Origin: Mycobacterium shimoidei
GTDB taxonomy: Bacteria > Actinomycetota > Actinomycetes > Mycobacteriales > Mycobacteriaceae
Reading direction: 5' to 3'
NCBI GenBank assembly: GCA_002101905.1
Contig: LQPU01000028.1
Location: 248,001-312,000 of the forward strand
DNA length: 64,000 nt
The notes beneath the pieces were generated by a model. That model was not told the DNA's origin, did no database searches, and was given only the letters and a program-made list of their open reading frames with translations. The first letter of the stretch is position 1. Each line of letters starts with the position of its first letter. Shown here in pieces: positions 24,944 to 33,315 of this stretch. The position numbers were made by a program, and so were the translations under genes.

Positions 24944-27613
24944 CTACTTAGATTGCGGTCGTAGCAACGCAGCCAGTTCGTCGCGGCTGGTCGTTCCGGT
25001 CTTCGCCATCGCCTGGTAGATGTGGCTTTCGACGGTGCGCACGGAAACCGTCAATCGCTCGGCGATCGCGCGGTTTGACAATCCCTCACCGATCAGCATC
25101 ACGATCTCGCGTTCGCGATGGGTCAGCGGCAACGACCCCGTGGTCTGACGAAGCGCCGGCGTATCGACCCCGCCGCATTGTTCGGCCAGGCTGGCGGCCC
25201 GCGCCGCACATCCCAGCGCCGATCCGCGTAGGTCTTGGCTGCGATACGCGACGGCGGCGTGCGCGGCCGCGTCGACAGCTGCGACCAGATCGCCCATGCT
25301 TTCGAATTCTTCTGACACCACAGCCAACTGGGCGGCGTCGCTGTTGCGCAGCGCCTCGGCGAACCGCACAACCAGACCGACACGCGGCCCCTCGACCATT
25401 GATCCGAGCTCGTGCAACCTGGTTGTGCTGGTGCAATCACCGAACTGCACGGCGGTCTGCAGGCATAGCACTTCCGCCGCGAACTGCCCCTTAGCTCGGG
25501 CCCTTTCGGCCGCTGCCAACGAGATGGCGATCGCCTCGCTGACGGCGCCCTGGTCCGCGGCCAGCCACGCCCGAGCCAGGCTCAATTCATAATCGAGCGA
25601 CCGGAACGCGCGTCGTTGTTTGTCCAGGCCGGCAAGCGCTGCCGCGGCCTCGCCAGTCGAACCCCGCATGGCCAGCGCTGTCGCGCGCGGGACCTGATAG
25701 CGGTACCCCCAGCCCAGCGCATGCGTGGCGGCCAGTCCTGTTGCTGCCTGCTCGAGCAACGGCACCGCGGAATCAAGGCGTCCGGCACCCAGGGCGGCCC
25801 GCCCCGCCACGGCAGCACCGAGCAACTGCACCGCCCCGGGAAGGTCGGCCGCCTGCCGACGCACCCGCTCGGCCACATCGAGGGCATCGGCAATCCGACC
25901 CGCCAGCAGCAGGGCGCTGACGTGTGCGTCGGCGATGTTGAATCTCATATGCGGCGCGTCGAATGAGCGTGCCGCAACGGCATAACCCGCGTCCGCGACG
26001 TCCACCGCTTCAGTGGCGCGCCCCGCATCGGCGGATATGTCAGCCAGAACCCACGCTATTTCCGCACCGACGACAGCCGGAAGATCCTCCAACACAAGCT
26101 TTTTCGAGGCCCGGATGGCCGCGTCCGGATCATCGACCGCAAACCAGTACACGGTGAGAAAGGCATCGACATAGCTACGGGCCTCCGGTGATGTGACACC
26201 CGACGCATCGTCGATGATTTCTTTCGCTCGCGGGGGATCACCCAGCGCCCAGAGCATGTTGCTGGCCCGCAAAAACGCCAATCGGGCCTGCTCGACGTCG
26301 GTCAGCTCGCTGCTCTGGATCTCAGCCAGCACCGCGTCGGCGTCCTCACCGCGCCCCAGCCACGAAAGTGCATGCGCACGAACAAAGTTCGGTTCCGGCC
26401 CTGCGCCGGCGGCGACTGCCGCTTGGGCAAGGCGGTCGGCCAGGGGCAGGTCCGCCAGCCAGACCGCGCCATGGGCGGCTTGAGTGAGCAAGTCAGCGTC
26501 GGGTGTGAGGTCGGAGTCCAGACTCAGCGCTGCCCGGCGCACCACGACCTGGAGGTCGTCACGGTCCTCGGATGCGGCGAGTTCGTCGGCAACCAGTCCA
26601 CGCAGCCGACGCAGCCGGGTCGGTGCCGCACGCCTGCGGCGTACCTCGGCGTAGAGCGGATGCGCCACCCGGACCTGCACACCACCCTCGACAGGCTCGA
26701 GCGTGATCAACCCACGGGTGTCGGCCTCCTCGACCGCCGCAGAATCGGTGATCCGCTTCAGGGCCGCCAGCTCGATCGGCTCGCCCACGGCCAGCGCGTC
26801 GACGACATCGCTCACCGACGCCGGCAGGGCCCCGATCCGGGATTCGATCAGCTGAACCAGCCCTGACGGCATCTTCGGATCCCCGATCCACCGCCAAAAC
26901 CCATGCTGTTGCACGAGCCGGCCGTCGGCGACCTCCTGTTCGACGATGTTGCGCAGATACAAGACGTTGCCGCGAGTCAGCTTCCACAGCCGCTGAGCCG
27001 CATCGGGATCCACCGAACCGCCCAAGACGGCCGAGAGCAACGACGTGGTCTCTTCGAGCGACAGCGGCTGCAGGTCGAGCTGGTCGAACGAGCCGACCTT
27101 GACTATCTCTGTTATCGCAGGGGGAATCGGTTCGCCGTCGCGGACCGTGAGGACCACTTTCGCCTCGCCGCGCTGCACAATCTGGTGCACCACGAATATC
27201 GACAAATCATCGAGGAGCTGTACGTCGTCGACAGCCACCACCACCCTGACGCCTTCGGGTGCCGCAGTAAGCGACTCGATCACTCCCCGCAACAACTTGA
27301 CAGTGTCACTGACATCTGAGGGCGCCCATGCGGTGAAAGCACCGAGCGGAACCGTCCGCGCCGATGATGTGCCGACTGCCCACCGGGTTTCGTATCCCCG
27401 CGACTCAGCAACCGACAAGGCCTCGCGGACGATCCTGCTTTTGCCCACACCCGCGGCCCCGTGGACGACGATCCCGGAAACATCCGATGCGCAGAGCGCG
27501 GTCTCGATGGCTCGCATCTCCTGCGAACGGCCTATTAACGGCCACGACAAGCGCACCCTAAAAGGGTACGAGCGGCTAGGCCCGCGAGGCGCGGCATCGG
27601 GTGACTTTGACAA
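24944..27613 (-). CDS. Large AAA-ATPase LuxR-family (LAL) regulator
   Basis: An 889-residue regulator. The N-terminal AAA domain has Walker A GAAGVGKSR at about 53-61 and Walker B VVVAVDDVQLL. A long helical TPR-like middle follows, and a C-terminal LuxR HTH at about 830-885 (LTHREREIVMLIGEGLSNRA, ERLTVSVRTVESHIYQAMAK). The frame opens with TTG at 27613 with no clear ribosome site, so a downstream GTG near RVRLSWPLIGR may be the true start. Proteins of this kind bind an inducer through the middle region and activate nearby operons; here the target is unknown. The DUF421 gene lies 29 nt upstream on the same strand, so read-through is possible. Confidence 0.85.
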   Translation of the reverse strand: MSKSPDAAPRGPSRSYPFRVRLSWPLIGRSQEMRAIETALCASDVSGIVVHGAAGVGKSRIVREALSVAESRGYETRWAVGTSSARTVPLGAFTAWAPSDVSDTVKLLRGVIESLTAAPEGVRVVVAVDDVQLLDDLSIFVVHQIVQRGEAKVVLTVRDGEPIPPAITEIVKVGSFDQLDLQPLSLEETTSLLSAVLGGSVDPDAAQRLWKLTRGNVLYLRNIVEQEVADGRLVQQHGFWRWIGDPKMPSGLVQLIESRIGALPASVSDVVDALAVGEPIELAALKRITDSAAVEEADTRGLITLEPVEGGVQVRVAHPLYAEVRRRRAAPTRLRRLRGLVADELAASEDRDDLQVVVRRAALSLDSDLTPDADLLTQAAHGAVWLADLPLADRLAQAAVAAGAGPEPNFVRAHALSWLGRGEDADAVLAEIQSSELTDVEQARLAFLRASNMLWALGDPPRAKEIIDDASGVTSPEARSYVDAFLTVYWFAVDDPDAAIRASKKLVLEDLPAVVGAEIAWVLADISADAGRATEAVDVADAGYAVAARSFDAPHMRFNIADAHVSALLLAGRIADALDVAERVRRQAADLPGAVQLLGAAVAGRAALGAGRLDSAVPLLEQAATGLAATHALGWGYRYQVPRATALAMRGSTGEAAAALAGLDKQRRAFRSLDYELSLARAWLAADQGAVSEAIAISLAAAERARAKGQFAAEVLCLQTAVQFGDCTSTTRLHELGSMVEGPRVGLVVRFAEALRNSDAAQLAVVSEEFESMGDLVAAVDAAAHAAVAYRSQDLRGSALGCAARAASLAEQCGGVDTPALRQTTGSLPLTHREREIVMLIGEGLSNRAIAERLTVSVRTVESHIYQAMAKTGTTSRDELAALLRPQSK

Positions 27614-27642
27614 AGAAACTTGAAATTTCAGTGCCGAAGCGA

Positions 27643-28134
27643 TTACTTCCTCGCATCAGCGCAGAGGACCGAGATCGCGCCCTTGGCTTCGAAGATAGCG
27701 AGGTGAACACCGTCGGCGCTGTGGTGCCCGTGCTGTCGTAGCACGGCCTGCAGGTCGGCTGCGGTGAGGCCGCATCGGCGGAGGTTACGTCGGTCCACCT
27801 GCCCGTCCCGAATCAGTACTTTCAGGGGAGGATCAACAAACCTGCGCATCCAGGGAACGAAGCGCAACCTCGTCAACACCGCGTGCGCCAGCAGCAGGCA
27901 GACGAGCGCCACGGTTGCGCTCAGCCACGAGGTATCAGTCGCGGTGGCCGCTCGGCCGACGATCGCGCCCGCAGCGACGGCGGCGATCCAGTCAAACGGC
28001 GCGAATTCGGCGAGAGTGCGCCGCTCTGTGAAGCGAAGCAAGATCGCGGCAGTGAAGAACAGGGCCGACGTCTTGATCGCGGCATCGGCTGCGCCGGATA
28101 GGTCACCGATCAGTACATGAACGATGTGTTCCAC
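27643..28134 (-). CDS. DUF421 (YetF-like) membrane protein
   Basis: A protein of about 163 residues with three hydrophobic segments in its first half, then the DUF421 soluble part (DPPLKVLIRDGQVDRRNLRR, LTAADLQAVLRQHGHHSADGVHLAIFEAKGAISV). The frame can be extended to an ATG at 28224, but that ATG lies inside the promoter element described below. The predicted +1 is near 28185, so translation must start further in; the GTG at 28134 is the best guess. YetF-type proteins are stress-associated inner-membrane proteins of unknown activity. First gene of promoter a of the bipartite-operator regulon. Confidence 0.7.
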   Translation of the reverse strand: MEHIVHVLIGDLSGAADAAIKTSALFFTAAILLRFTERRTLAEFAPFDWIAAVAAGAIVGRAATATDTSWLSATVALVCLLLAHAVLTRLRFVPWMRRFVDPPLKVLIRDGQVDRRNLRRCGLTAADLQAVLRQHGHHSADGVHLAIFEAKGAISVLCADARK

Positions 28135-28191
28135 ACCTGTTTCCGTTTCAGCAATGAGTCCTCGACGCGACCTCTCCCGGCTTCTGCAAGA

Positions 28192-28249
28192 AGGCTGGAG
28201 CCAGGTGGGGTGAACTGTCATCACCCCGACCCCTTACTCACCCGGGTGA
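28192..28249 (-). promoter_or_regulatory. Regulon promoter a (DUF421)
   Basis: The palindrome TCACCCGGGTGA lies at 28238-28249 and the 17-bp element GGTGATGACAGTTCACC at 28209-28225 (minus-strand reading), with 12 nt between. The -10-like CAGCCT lies at 28192-28197, 11 nt past the element. Predicted +1 is near 28185. Confidence 0.8.
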
Positions 28250-28409
28250 ACCACTTTCACCCGTCATCGTGCATCGCAAGATCGACAACCAGGACAAAGT
28301 CTTCGGGCAAACCGTGAACGTGGCTGCAGCCCAAAACAATTGATCGTGAGCTCGCGGATGCTTCCTGCCTGATCGCCATCGTTCGACTGCGGACCGAATG
28401 CCGCGCAAT

Positions 28410-28467
28410 TCACCCGGGTGGATCAGCTCGCCGGGCGATGACCAATCACCCCATGTTGGCGAATGCT
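28410..28467 (+). promoter_or_regulatory. Regulon promoter h (PPE)
   Basis: TCACCCGGGTGG at 28410-28421, then 12 nt, then GGCGATGACCAATCACC at 28434-28450 and the -10-like AATGCT at 28462-28467. It faces the PPE gene. Spacing is identical to the other copies; the palindrome has one mismatch at its last base. Confidence 0.75.
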
Positions 28468-28620
28468 GACCGAAAAACATCATGTGCTGAACATGACACC
28501 GCATCCGTTGCGGAGACGACCAATTCAGCTGCTGCAGCACCGGTGTGGTCGCCTCATCCCATGTCGCGCGTTCTGGCATGCGTGCCCGGCGCCGAAAGTA
28601 AGGACAGGTGGTTGTAGAGG

Positions 28621-29793
28621 ATGGATTTCGGTGCGTTGCCGCCGGAAATCAACTCCGGGCTCATGTATTCGGGGCCGGGTTCCGCGTCGATGATGACCGC
28701 CGCATCCGCCTGGGATGGGCTGGCCGCCGACCTGCATTCCGCGGCAGCGTCCTACATGTCGGTGGTCTCGGGGCTGACCAGCGGGCCCTGGCAGGGGCCA
28801 GCGTCCGTTTCGATGGCAGGCGCCGCCGCACATTACGTGACGTGGCTTATCGCAACGGCCACCCTGTGCGAGCAGGCCGCCGCCGGTGCCAGGGCAGCAG
28901 TAGCGGCCTACGAGGCAGCGTTTGCGATGACGGTGCCTCCCGCGGTGGTCGCCGCCAACCGCGCGCAGCTGATGATGCTGGTCGCGACCAACATTCTGGG
29001 CCAAAACACCCCGGCGATCCTGCTTACCGAAGCCCATTACGGCGAAATGTGGGCCCAAGACGCTGCCGCGATGTACGGGTATGCGGCCACGTCGGCGGTC
29101 GCGGCGACGTTGACACCATTCACGCCGCCCGAACAGGCCACCAACCCGGCCGGTCTGGCAGATCAAGCCGCAGCAGTCGCCCAGGCCGCCAGCCCGCAGC
29201 TGATATCGACTGTGCCCCAAGTGCTAGCCGGACTCACCTCGCCGCCGTCGTCGACTTCTGGGCTTCTACAGATCGCGCAAATTCTCAGCATGTTTGATCC
29301 CTTGTCGTTCGTGAACCTTTCGACTCCGTATACCGCGATACTCGCGACGATCAATGCCGGCTTGACGCAAGCGCACCGCGGCATGACGGAGGGACCACCG
29401 GGTCTGCCCGCACCAGCACCCGGGCACAGACCACTCGGATCGGCTCTGGGTGCCCAGCTCGGTTCGCCAACGAACCAGCTAGCGTCGGGTTTCACGCGCG
29501 TTGGCACCCCAGGATCGGTGTCGGCGAGCGCCGGGCAGGCCGCATCGATCGGCACCATATCGGTCCCGCCGAGCTGGGCCGCGTCCGCACCGGCGATCAC
29601 CCGACTGGCGGCAGCATCGCCGAGCACCGGCCTCGGTGCCCCGACGATCGTCGAATCTGTCAGTTCCGACTTCGTGCTCGGTGAGACGGTGTTGGCGAGT
29701 GCGGCCCTGCGCGGCCTCGGAGGGGCGGCCCCGCAGAACCGCCCCGCGGTAGCGGCACACCCGCCGACGCCGGATCGGCCCAAGTGGCACTGA
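28621..29793 (+). CDS. PPE-family protein, SVP subfamily
   Basis: A 390-residue PPE protein. The N-terminal 175 residues are the PPE helical domain, starting [13 protein letters not shown] with the PPE triplet at residues 7-9 and the WxG-like GPWQGPAS turn. The C-terminal part contains GTISVPPSW, an exact GxxSVPxxW signature of the PPE-SVP group. Such proteins are exported by ESX systems (mainly ESX-5) to the cell surface, usually as a dimer with a PE protein; no PE gene is adjacent. It is preceded by regulon promoter h with a long leader, so it appears to belong to the oxidant-type regulon, an unusual setting for a PPE. Confidence 0.9.
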   Translation: MDFGALPPEINSGLMYSGPGSASMMTAASAWDGLAADLHSAAASYMSVVSGLTSGPWQGPASVSMAGAAAHYVTWLIATATLCEQAAAGARAAVAAYEAAFAMTVPPAVVAANRAQLMMLVATNILGQNTPAILLTEAHYGEMWAQDAAAMYGYAATSAVAATLTPFTPPEQATNPAGLADQAAAVAQAASPQLISTVPQVLAGLTSPPSSTSGLLQIAQILSMFDPLSFVNLSTPYTAILATINAGLTQAHRGMTEGPPGLPAPAPGHRPLGSALGAQLGSPTNQLASGFTRVGTPGSVSASAGQAASIGTISVPPSWAASAPAITRLAAASPSTGLGAPTIVESVSSDFVLGETVLASAALRGLGGAAPQNRPAVAAHPPTPDRPKWH

Positions 29794-29835
29794 CACGACA
29801 ACTGGTCACGGCCCGCCACGTACCGGGGAGGCGAA

Positions 29836-30015
29836 TTACATCAGGCCCAGATCTCGCGCCCGGGTGACCGCCGCGCCGCGGTGCTCAACACCGAGCTTGC
29901 GATACACCGCGCGCTGGTGGGTCTTGAAGGTATTGAGCGAGACGTACAGGCGCGCACCGATCTCCCGCCGCGATAACCGGGTGGCAAGCAAGCGAAGAAC
30001 CTCAAGCTCCTTGGG
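29836..30015 (-). repeat. 180-bp direct repeat, left copy (3' end of a MalT-like LuxR gene)
   Basis: This block matches 51435-51614 with only a few differences (for example GAAGG versus GACGG near 29930, and ACATC versus ACAAC after the stop). It encodes the LuxR recognition HTH and stop of the MalT-like regulator but has lost everything upstream. Identity ends abruptly at 30015, where XRE-gene sequence begins. The two copies bound a 21.4-kb segment in direct orientation. Confidence 0.9.
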
Positions 30016-30350
30016 GCCTCAACACCGGGATCGAGTCGTTGTTCCGGTACGCGCCGCCGCTTATGACCTGCAGGGCGGGCCAGATTACGCATGTACTCGG
30101 CGGCGTCGTCGCTCAGCTGCAGCGCCCTGGTCAGGCCTGCCAGCACGCGATCCGAGGGCCGCCGTTCCCGGCCTTGCTCAAGTCGTAGGTAGTACTCCGC
30201 GCTGATGCCTGCCAGCATCGCGACTTCCTCGCGGCGCAGTCCCGTCACCCGTCTGCGCTGCCCTTCGGCTTCGGCTAGCCCCACGTCCGCGGGCTTCAAC
30301 AGGCCACGCCGAGTCCGAAGGAATGTCGCCAGCCCGTCTGCGTCAGGCAT
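29841..30350 (-). pseudogene. XRE-family regulator truncated and fused to a LuxR tail
   Basis: The first 111 residues are an MmyB-like XRE regulator: FLRTRRGLLKPADVGL, then GLRREEVAMLAGISAEYYLR and LEQGRERRPSDRVL, the helix-turn-helix core. At position 30015 the sequence switches to the 180-bp LuxR repeat in a different frame, adding 58 meaningless residues (RFFACLPPGYRGG and on) before a stop. The C-terminal ligand domain normal for this family is missing. The DNA-binding part might still be made, but the gene is best treated as a rearrangement product. It starts with ATG at 30350. Confidence 0.8.
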
Positions 30351-30402
30351 GATGCGCCGCTATCGACCGACCAGACACCAACTCAAACAACCAAGTTGCG
30401 CA

Positions 30403-30840
30403 CTAAAGGATTACCACGACTTGGAGAATGTCGGCGGCGGACCGGATCGAGCGGTCACAGCTCGGGCATCGAGCGGTACGGCCCGACAGCCGCCGCACCA
30501 GACCCGCCGGCTGCAACTCCCCGGCGATGCACTCGGCCGTGTACCCCAACCTCTCCAGGTGGCTGGCGCAGACGTAGCCGCACGCATTGCCGTTCTCGTC
30601 ACAGTCAAAGCGTTTGCAGTAGCCGACCATGTGGAATTCCACATACGCCGCCGCAGGCCGGTCGCATCGAAACCCGCTGTCCAGGAAGGCCAGCTGACAC
30701 TGCAGCGAGAAATCGAGATGTTCGATCTCGCGGGGAATAGCAGCCGGGTTACGCCCCAGTAAGGTTCCGCTTCGGGTTGTGGTCGCGGCGCGGCGGCGCT
30801 GCGCCGCCACCGAGGCGATGACCTCCTCAGGTCTGCTCAT
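30403..30840 (-). CDS. Cys-rich, probably metal-binding protein of unknown family
   Basis: A 145-residue protein with Cys/His clusters: CKRFDCDENGNACGYVC, a following His, and CPSC near the end, suggesting one or two zinc sites. I do not recognise the family. A frame extends upstream to 30957, but its upstream Met codons lie inside the promoter. The ATG at 30840 coincides with the predicted +1 of promoter b (its -10 hexamer is 30847-30852), so the transcript would be leaderless, consistent with the lack of a ribosome site. It is divergent from the Rid gene, sharing the symmetric operator. Confidence 0.65.
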   Translation of the reverse strand: MSRPEEVIASVAAQRRRAATTTRSGTLLGRNPAAIPREIEHLDFSLQCQLAFLDSGFRCDRPAAAYVEFHMVGYCKRFDCDENGNACGYVCASHLERLGYTAECIAGELQPAGLVRRLSGRTARCPSCDRSIRSAADILQVVVIL

Positions 30841-30846
30841 AAATGC

Positions 30847-30950
30847 AGCGTGACGCGCGGTAGGGTGAACCGTCATCACCCCGGCCGATCGTTCACCCGG
30901 GTGAATCGTGCTGGAGGGTGATGACAGTTCGCCCAGGCTCGGTCCACGCT
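30847..30950. promoter_or_regulatory. Symmetric divergent regulon promoter b
   Basis: A single central TCACCCGGGTGA (30893-30904) is flanked on both sides, 12 nt away, by the 17-bp element. On the minus-strand side it reads GGTGATGACGGTTCACC at 30864-30880; on the plus side GGTGATGACAGTTCGCC at 30917-30933. Each is followed by a CACGCT -10 hexamer (30847-30852 minus; 30945-30950 plus). Element centres lie 26.5 bp to either side of the palindrome centre. It drives the Cys-rich gene leftward and the Rid gene rightward. Confidence 0.85.
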
Positions 30951-30980
30951 CAACCAAACCGCTACGAATGGAAACTGCGC

Positions 30981-31409
30981 ATGTCCAACTTGGAATTCTT
31001 CGACACCCCGGGATACGGCGAGATTGCCCGCAGCCGCAACCTATACCGACAAGCCCTACGCATCGGCGATCGCGTCGAGATCTCCGGCCAGGGCGGCTGG
31101 GGCGAGGATTTCACCTTGTCGGCCACCTCCTTGGAGGACGAGATCGCCAAGGCGTGTGACAACGTCGAAAAGACCCTCGCCGAGGCGGGTGCCAGCTGGC
31201 GTGACGTCGTGAATGTCCGCTCCTACCACGTCCCCACCGCTGACGATTCCATTGGTGGTCAACACATGTCGCTGATGGTGGACCAGTTCCGGAAACGGTT
31301 CGGCGAACGTCTGCCGCTGTGGACTGCGGTGGGTGTCAAGGCACTTGCACTGCCCGACCAGCGCGTTGAGATTGAGGTTGTCGCTCTCGTCGGATCCGGC
31401 AGCAAGTAG
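30981..31409 (+). CDS. RidA/YjgF-superfamily protein
   Basis: A 142-residue Rid protein (FFDTPGYGEIARSRNLYRQA, VEISGQGGW, ACDNVEKTLAEAGASWRDVV, RLPLWTAVGVKALALPDQRV). The position of the catalytic Arg of archetypal RidA imine deaminases (in the xxPARxAVxV motif) reads LPLWTAV, so it belongs to a non-archetypal Rid group and enamine/imine hydrolysis cannot be assumed. E. coli RidA also becomes a chaperone on chlorination, which fits this neighbourhood but is unproved here. A frame opens at 30918 inside the promoter; the ATG at 30981 after GGAAA, 24 nt downstream of the predicted +1, is the likely start. Confidence 0.85.
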   Translation: MSNLEFFDTPGYGEIARSRNLYRQALRIGDRVEISGQGGWGEDFTLSATSLEDEIAKACDNVEKTLAEAGASWRDVVNVRSYHVPTADDSIGGQHMSLMVDQFRKRFGERLPLWTAVGVKALALPDQRVEIEVVALVGSGSK

Positions 31410-31420
31410 GCCCGCTACGG

Positions 31421-32107
31421 TTAGTCCGCGCGCCCACGTGTTCGTGTGCGTCGTTGATTGGGGACAACCGGTTTGGTCGCGAACGACTGAATATACTGCA
31501 CAGCGGCGTTGAGGGCGTCGCGCAAGGGTTTGACGCTCTTGGTGGTTTGGGTGAGCAGCGAGCCGCCTTGGTGGGCCGCGATCAGCGCCCGGGCCAGGTG
31601 GCGTGGATCGGCGTCGGGGCGCAGCTCTCCGCGCCGGCGCATCGCGGCCAAAGCAGTACTGAATACTGCAATCCACTCGTCATAGGCAGCACTCACCTCT
31701 GCCCGGAAGTCCTCATCGTCCCGCGGCAGCTCACCGACCAGGGAACCGAAAGTGCATCCGTTGACGCAGTCGGTGTCGAGTTGCCTCTGCACACTGAGAT
31801 TGACCCAGTCCTGAAGAGCCTCAAAACTGTCCAACCGGGCCAACGGACTCCTGGTGTGAAAGCCCACCACTTCTTCGCGGCGCCATGCGATCACACCCCG
31901 CACGAGGGCATGTTTGTCGCTGAAGTAGTGCGTCAGCTGGGAGCCGCTGGCATTAGCGGCATCGCGAACGTCGCGCAGGCTGGTATTGCCCAGGCCGCGG
32001 CGATAGATCAAGTCGGCAGCCGCCCCCACGATGCGCGCGTGAGTGGCGCGTCCACGGGCGGTCAAGCCGACACTGCTGTGACTGGTCATCGTGTGGGACT
32101 GTGTCAA
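31421..32107 (-). CDS. TetR-family regulator
   Basis: A 228-residue TetR protein with HTH at about 22-65 (RIVGAAADLIYRRGLGNTSL, NASGSQLTHYFSDKHAL) and a C-terminal domain of the TetR_C type with VNGCTFGSLVGELPRDDEDF. It is clearly related to the TetR gene at 32598-33287, which shares the SGSQL.HYF.DK.AL.R.VI core and the LI.AHQGG.L segment. The frame starts with TTG at 32107; an ATG at 32089 is an alternative. Convergent with the Rid gene. No operator of the TGGGTC type was found upstream of it. Confidence 0.85.
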   Translation of the reverse strand: MTQSHTMTSHSSVGLTARGRATHARIVGAAADLIYRRGLGNTSLRDVRDAANASGSQLTHYFSDKHALVRGVIAWRREEVVGFHTRSPLARLDSFEALQDWVNLSVQRQLDTDCVNGCTFGSLVGELPRDDEDFRAEVSAAYDEWIAVFSTALAAMRRRGELRPDADPRHLARALIAAHQGGSLLTQTTKSVKPLRDALNAAVQYIQSFATKPVVPNQRRTRTRGRAD

Positions 32108-32154
32108 TTCCGAAGCGGACGAGTCGGTTTCATCACACGGGCAACGCAGCCCGG

Positions 32155-32550
32155 TTATCCGGCGGAAGCCGCCGGCGCAGGCGGGCGCGACACCGGGCGG
32201 AGCAATACCTGATACTGGTCGGGCACCATGTCCCGGTATTCCGGATGGCGCAGAATGTAGTCAGCCGTGATCTTGCACCGGGGAATGACCGTGTGACCGG
32301 CCTTGCGGATCAGTGCGAGCACACCACTGATCATGGCCGAGGAGACACCCCGATCACGCCATTGCTCATCAACCTGGGTAGCCATCAACACGATGTTGCC
32401 GCGGTAGCGGCGGTAGGGCTGCCAACCGATCACCTGGTCGCCTACAGCGACCTCGAACCGATTGTCTTGGGCGTCGTCGGTGATGATCGTCCGTAGGCCA
32501 TCGTGGGCGCTGCGTTCGATACTGCCCATCGGCGTCGGTGATTCAGTCAC
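32155..32550 (-). CDS. GNAT-like small N-acetyltransferase (YjdJ/Gcn5-related type)
   Basis: A 131-residue protein matching the short Gcn5-related acetyltransferase family: FEVAVGDQVIGWQPYRRYRG, then IVLMATQVDEQWRDRGVSSAMISGVLALI (acetyl-CoA loop in RDRGVSS), AGHTVIPRCKITADYILRHPEY. The GTG at 32550, a few nt after GGAAGGGA, is preferred to a frame opening at 32601. It lies between two TetR genes on the same strand and may be cotranscribed with the upstream one (48 nt apart). The substrate is unknown. Confidence 0.75.
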   Translation of the reverse strand: MTESPTPMGSIERSAHDGLRTIITDDAQDNRFEVAVGDQVIGWQPYRRYRGNIVLMATQVDEQWRDRGVSSAMISGVLALIRKAGHTVIPRCKITADYILRHPEYRDMVPDQYQVLLRPVSRPPAPAASAG

Positions 32551-32597
32551 AATCAAGGATCCCTTCCATGTCCTCACACCCGCCGGTACGGCGGGTA

Positions 32598-33287
32598 TCA
32601 AGCATGCGCGGCCACCCGACGGGGTCCCGTCTTGCTGGTCGCTGAGCGCCTGTCACTGCGGTCAGCAGCGAATTGGCGTAGATAGGCCAGCGCGAATGTC
32701 AACGCGTCGCGATCGGGCCAGGTCTTGCCGTAGGCCCCGGTCATCAGAGTCCCGCCCTGGTGAGCGCTGACCAGAACGTTAGCCAGCTCCGTGGGGTTGG
32801 CGATCTCGGTGAGCAGGCCCTTCTTCTTCATCCGCGTTAGACCACGGCGCAACAACGAAATCCATTGCCGGTAGCCGTCGGCGAGAAGTTCCCGGGTCTG
32901 TTCGTCGAACTTGCTCAGTTGACCGGCCAGCGCCCCGTAGGTCGGCATCGCATGGTTGCGGACCACGCGGCCGCTGAACTTCAGCGTCAGCTCCACCCAC
33001 TTTTCGTAATCGTCGAAGGTGTCCAAATTCCGTAGGGCCGGCTGACGGTGAAAGTCAAGCAGTACCTCGGTCTGCCGCTCGATCACGGCGCGGATCAACG
33101 CGTTCTTATCGCCGAAATAGTGTGACAGCTGCGAGCCGCTCACCGAGGCGGCCCGGCGCACATTGTCCAGACTGAGAGCCTCAACTCCCTCGGTGAGGAC
33201 TAGTTCGGCTGCGCAACCAAGGATCCGGTCGCGTGTCGCCTTCCCCCGCCCGGTCGGGGGAAGGCGATCCGAACCGTATTGGGTCAT
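32598..33287 (-). CDS. TetR-family regulator, probably acting on TGGGTC...GACCCA sites
   Basis: A 229-residue TetR protein with HTH around 20-60 (ILGCAAELVLTEGVEALSLD, VSGSQLSHYFGDKNAL). The chosen ATG at 33287 lies inside one of three copies of a TGGGTC/GACCCA operator, which suggests tight autoregulation. An in-frame ATG at 33323, overlapping the stop of the upstream acetyltransferase gene, would give 12 more residues and translational coupling. The other two operators lie upstream of that acetyltransferase gene and of the flavoprotein gene. The first codons also encode a GC-rich hairpin (33241-33262). Confidence 0.85.
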   Translation of the reverse strand: MTQYGSDRLPPTGRGKATRDRILGCAAELVLTEGVEALSLDNVRRAASVSGSQLSHYFGDKNALIRAVIERQTEVLLDFHRQPALRNLDTFDDYEKWVELTLKFSGRVVRNHAMPTYGALAGQLSKFDEQTRELLADGYRQWISLLRRGLTRMKKKGLLTEIANPTELANVLVSAHQGGTLMTGAYGKTWPDRDALTFALAYLRQFAADRSDRRSATSKTGPRRVAAHA

Positions 33288-33295
33288 ACGACCCA
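33280..33295. promoter_or_regulatory. TetR operator copy 1 (internal)
   Basis: TGGGTCATACGACCCA is a perfect 6-bp inverted repeat with a 4-nt centre. It spans the ATG (33285-33287) of the TetR gene. The same box recurs at 33987 and 34052. Confidence 0.8.
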
Positions 33296-33315
33296 GCCTA
33301 CGCTCTCCTTGACGC

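Larger units (their letters stand above)
28135..28620. other. 486-bp divergent intergenic region with two regulon promoters
   Basis: This gap separates the DUF421 and PPE start codons. It holds promoter a (minus strand, 28192-28249) and promoter h (plus strand, 28410-28467), with the two TCACCCGGGTG palindromes 172 bp apart centre to centre. The stretch 28250-28409 between them shows no gene or repeat I can name. The PPE leader from the predicted start near 28474 to the ATG at 28621 is about 147 nt and holds no convincing small ORF. Confidence 0.6.

Noticed and set aside
33241..33262. Hairpin TTCCCCCG...CGGGGGAA as a terminator
   Set aside because: It lies inside the first codons of the TetR gene, with no T-run after it; at most it might affect translation.
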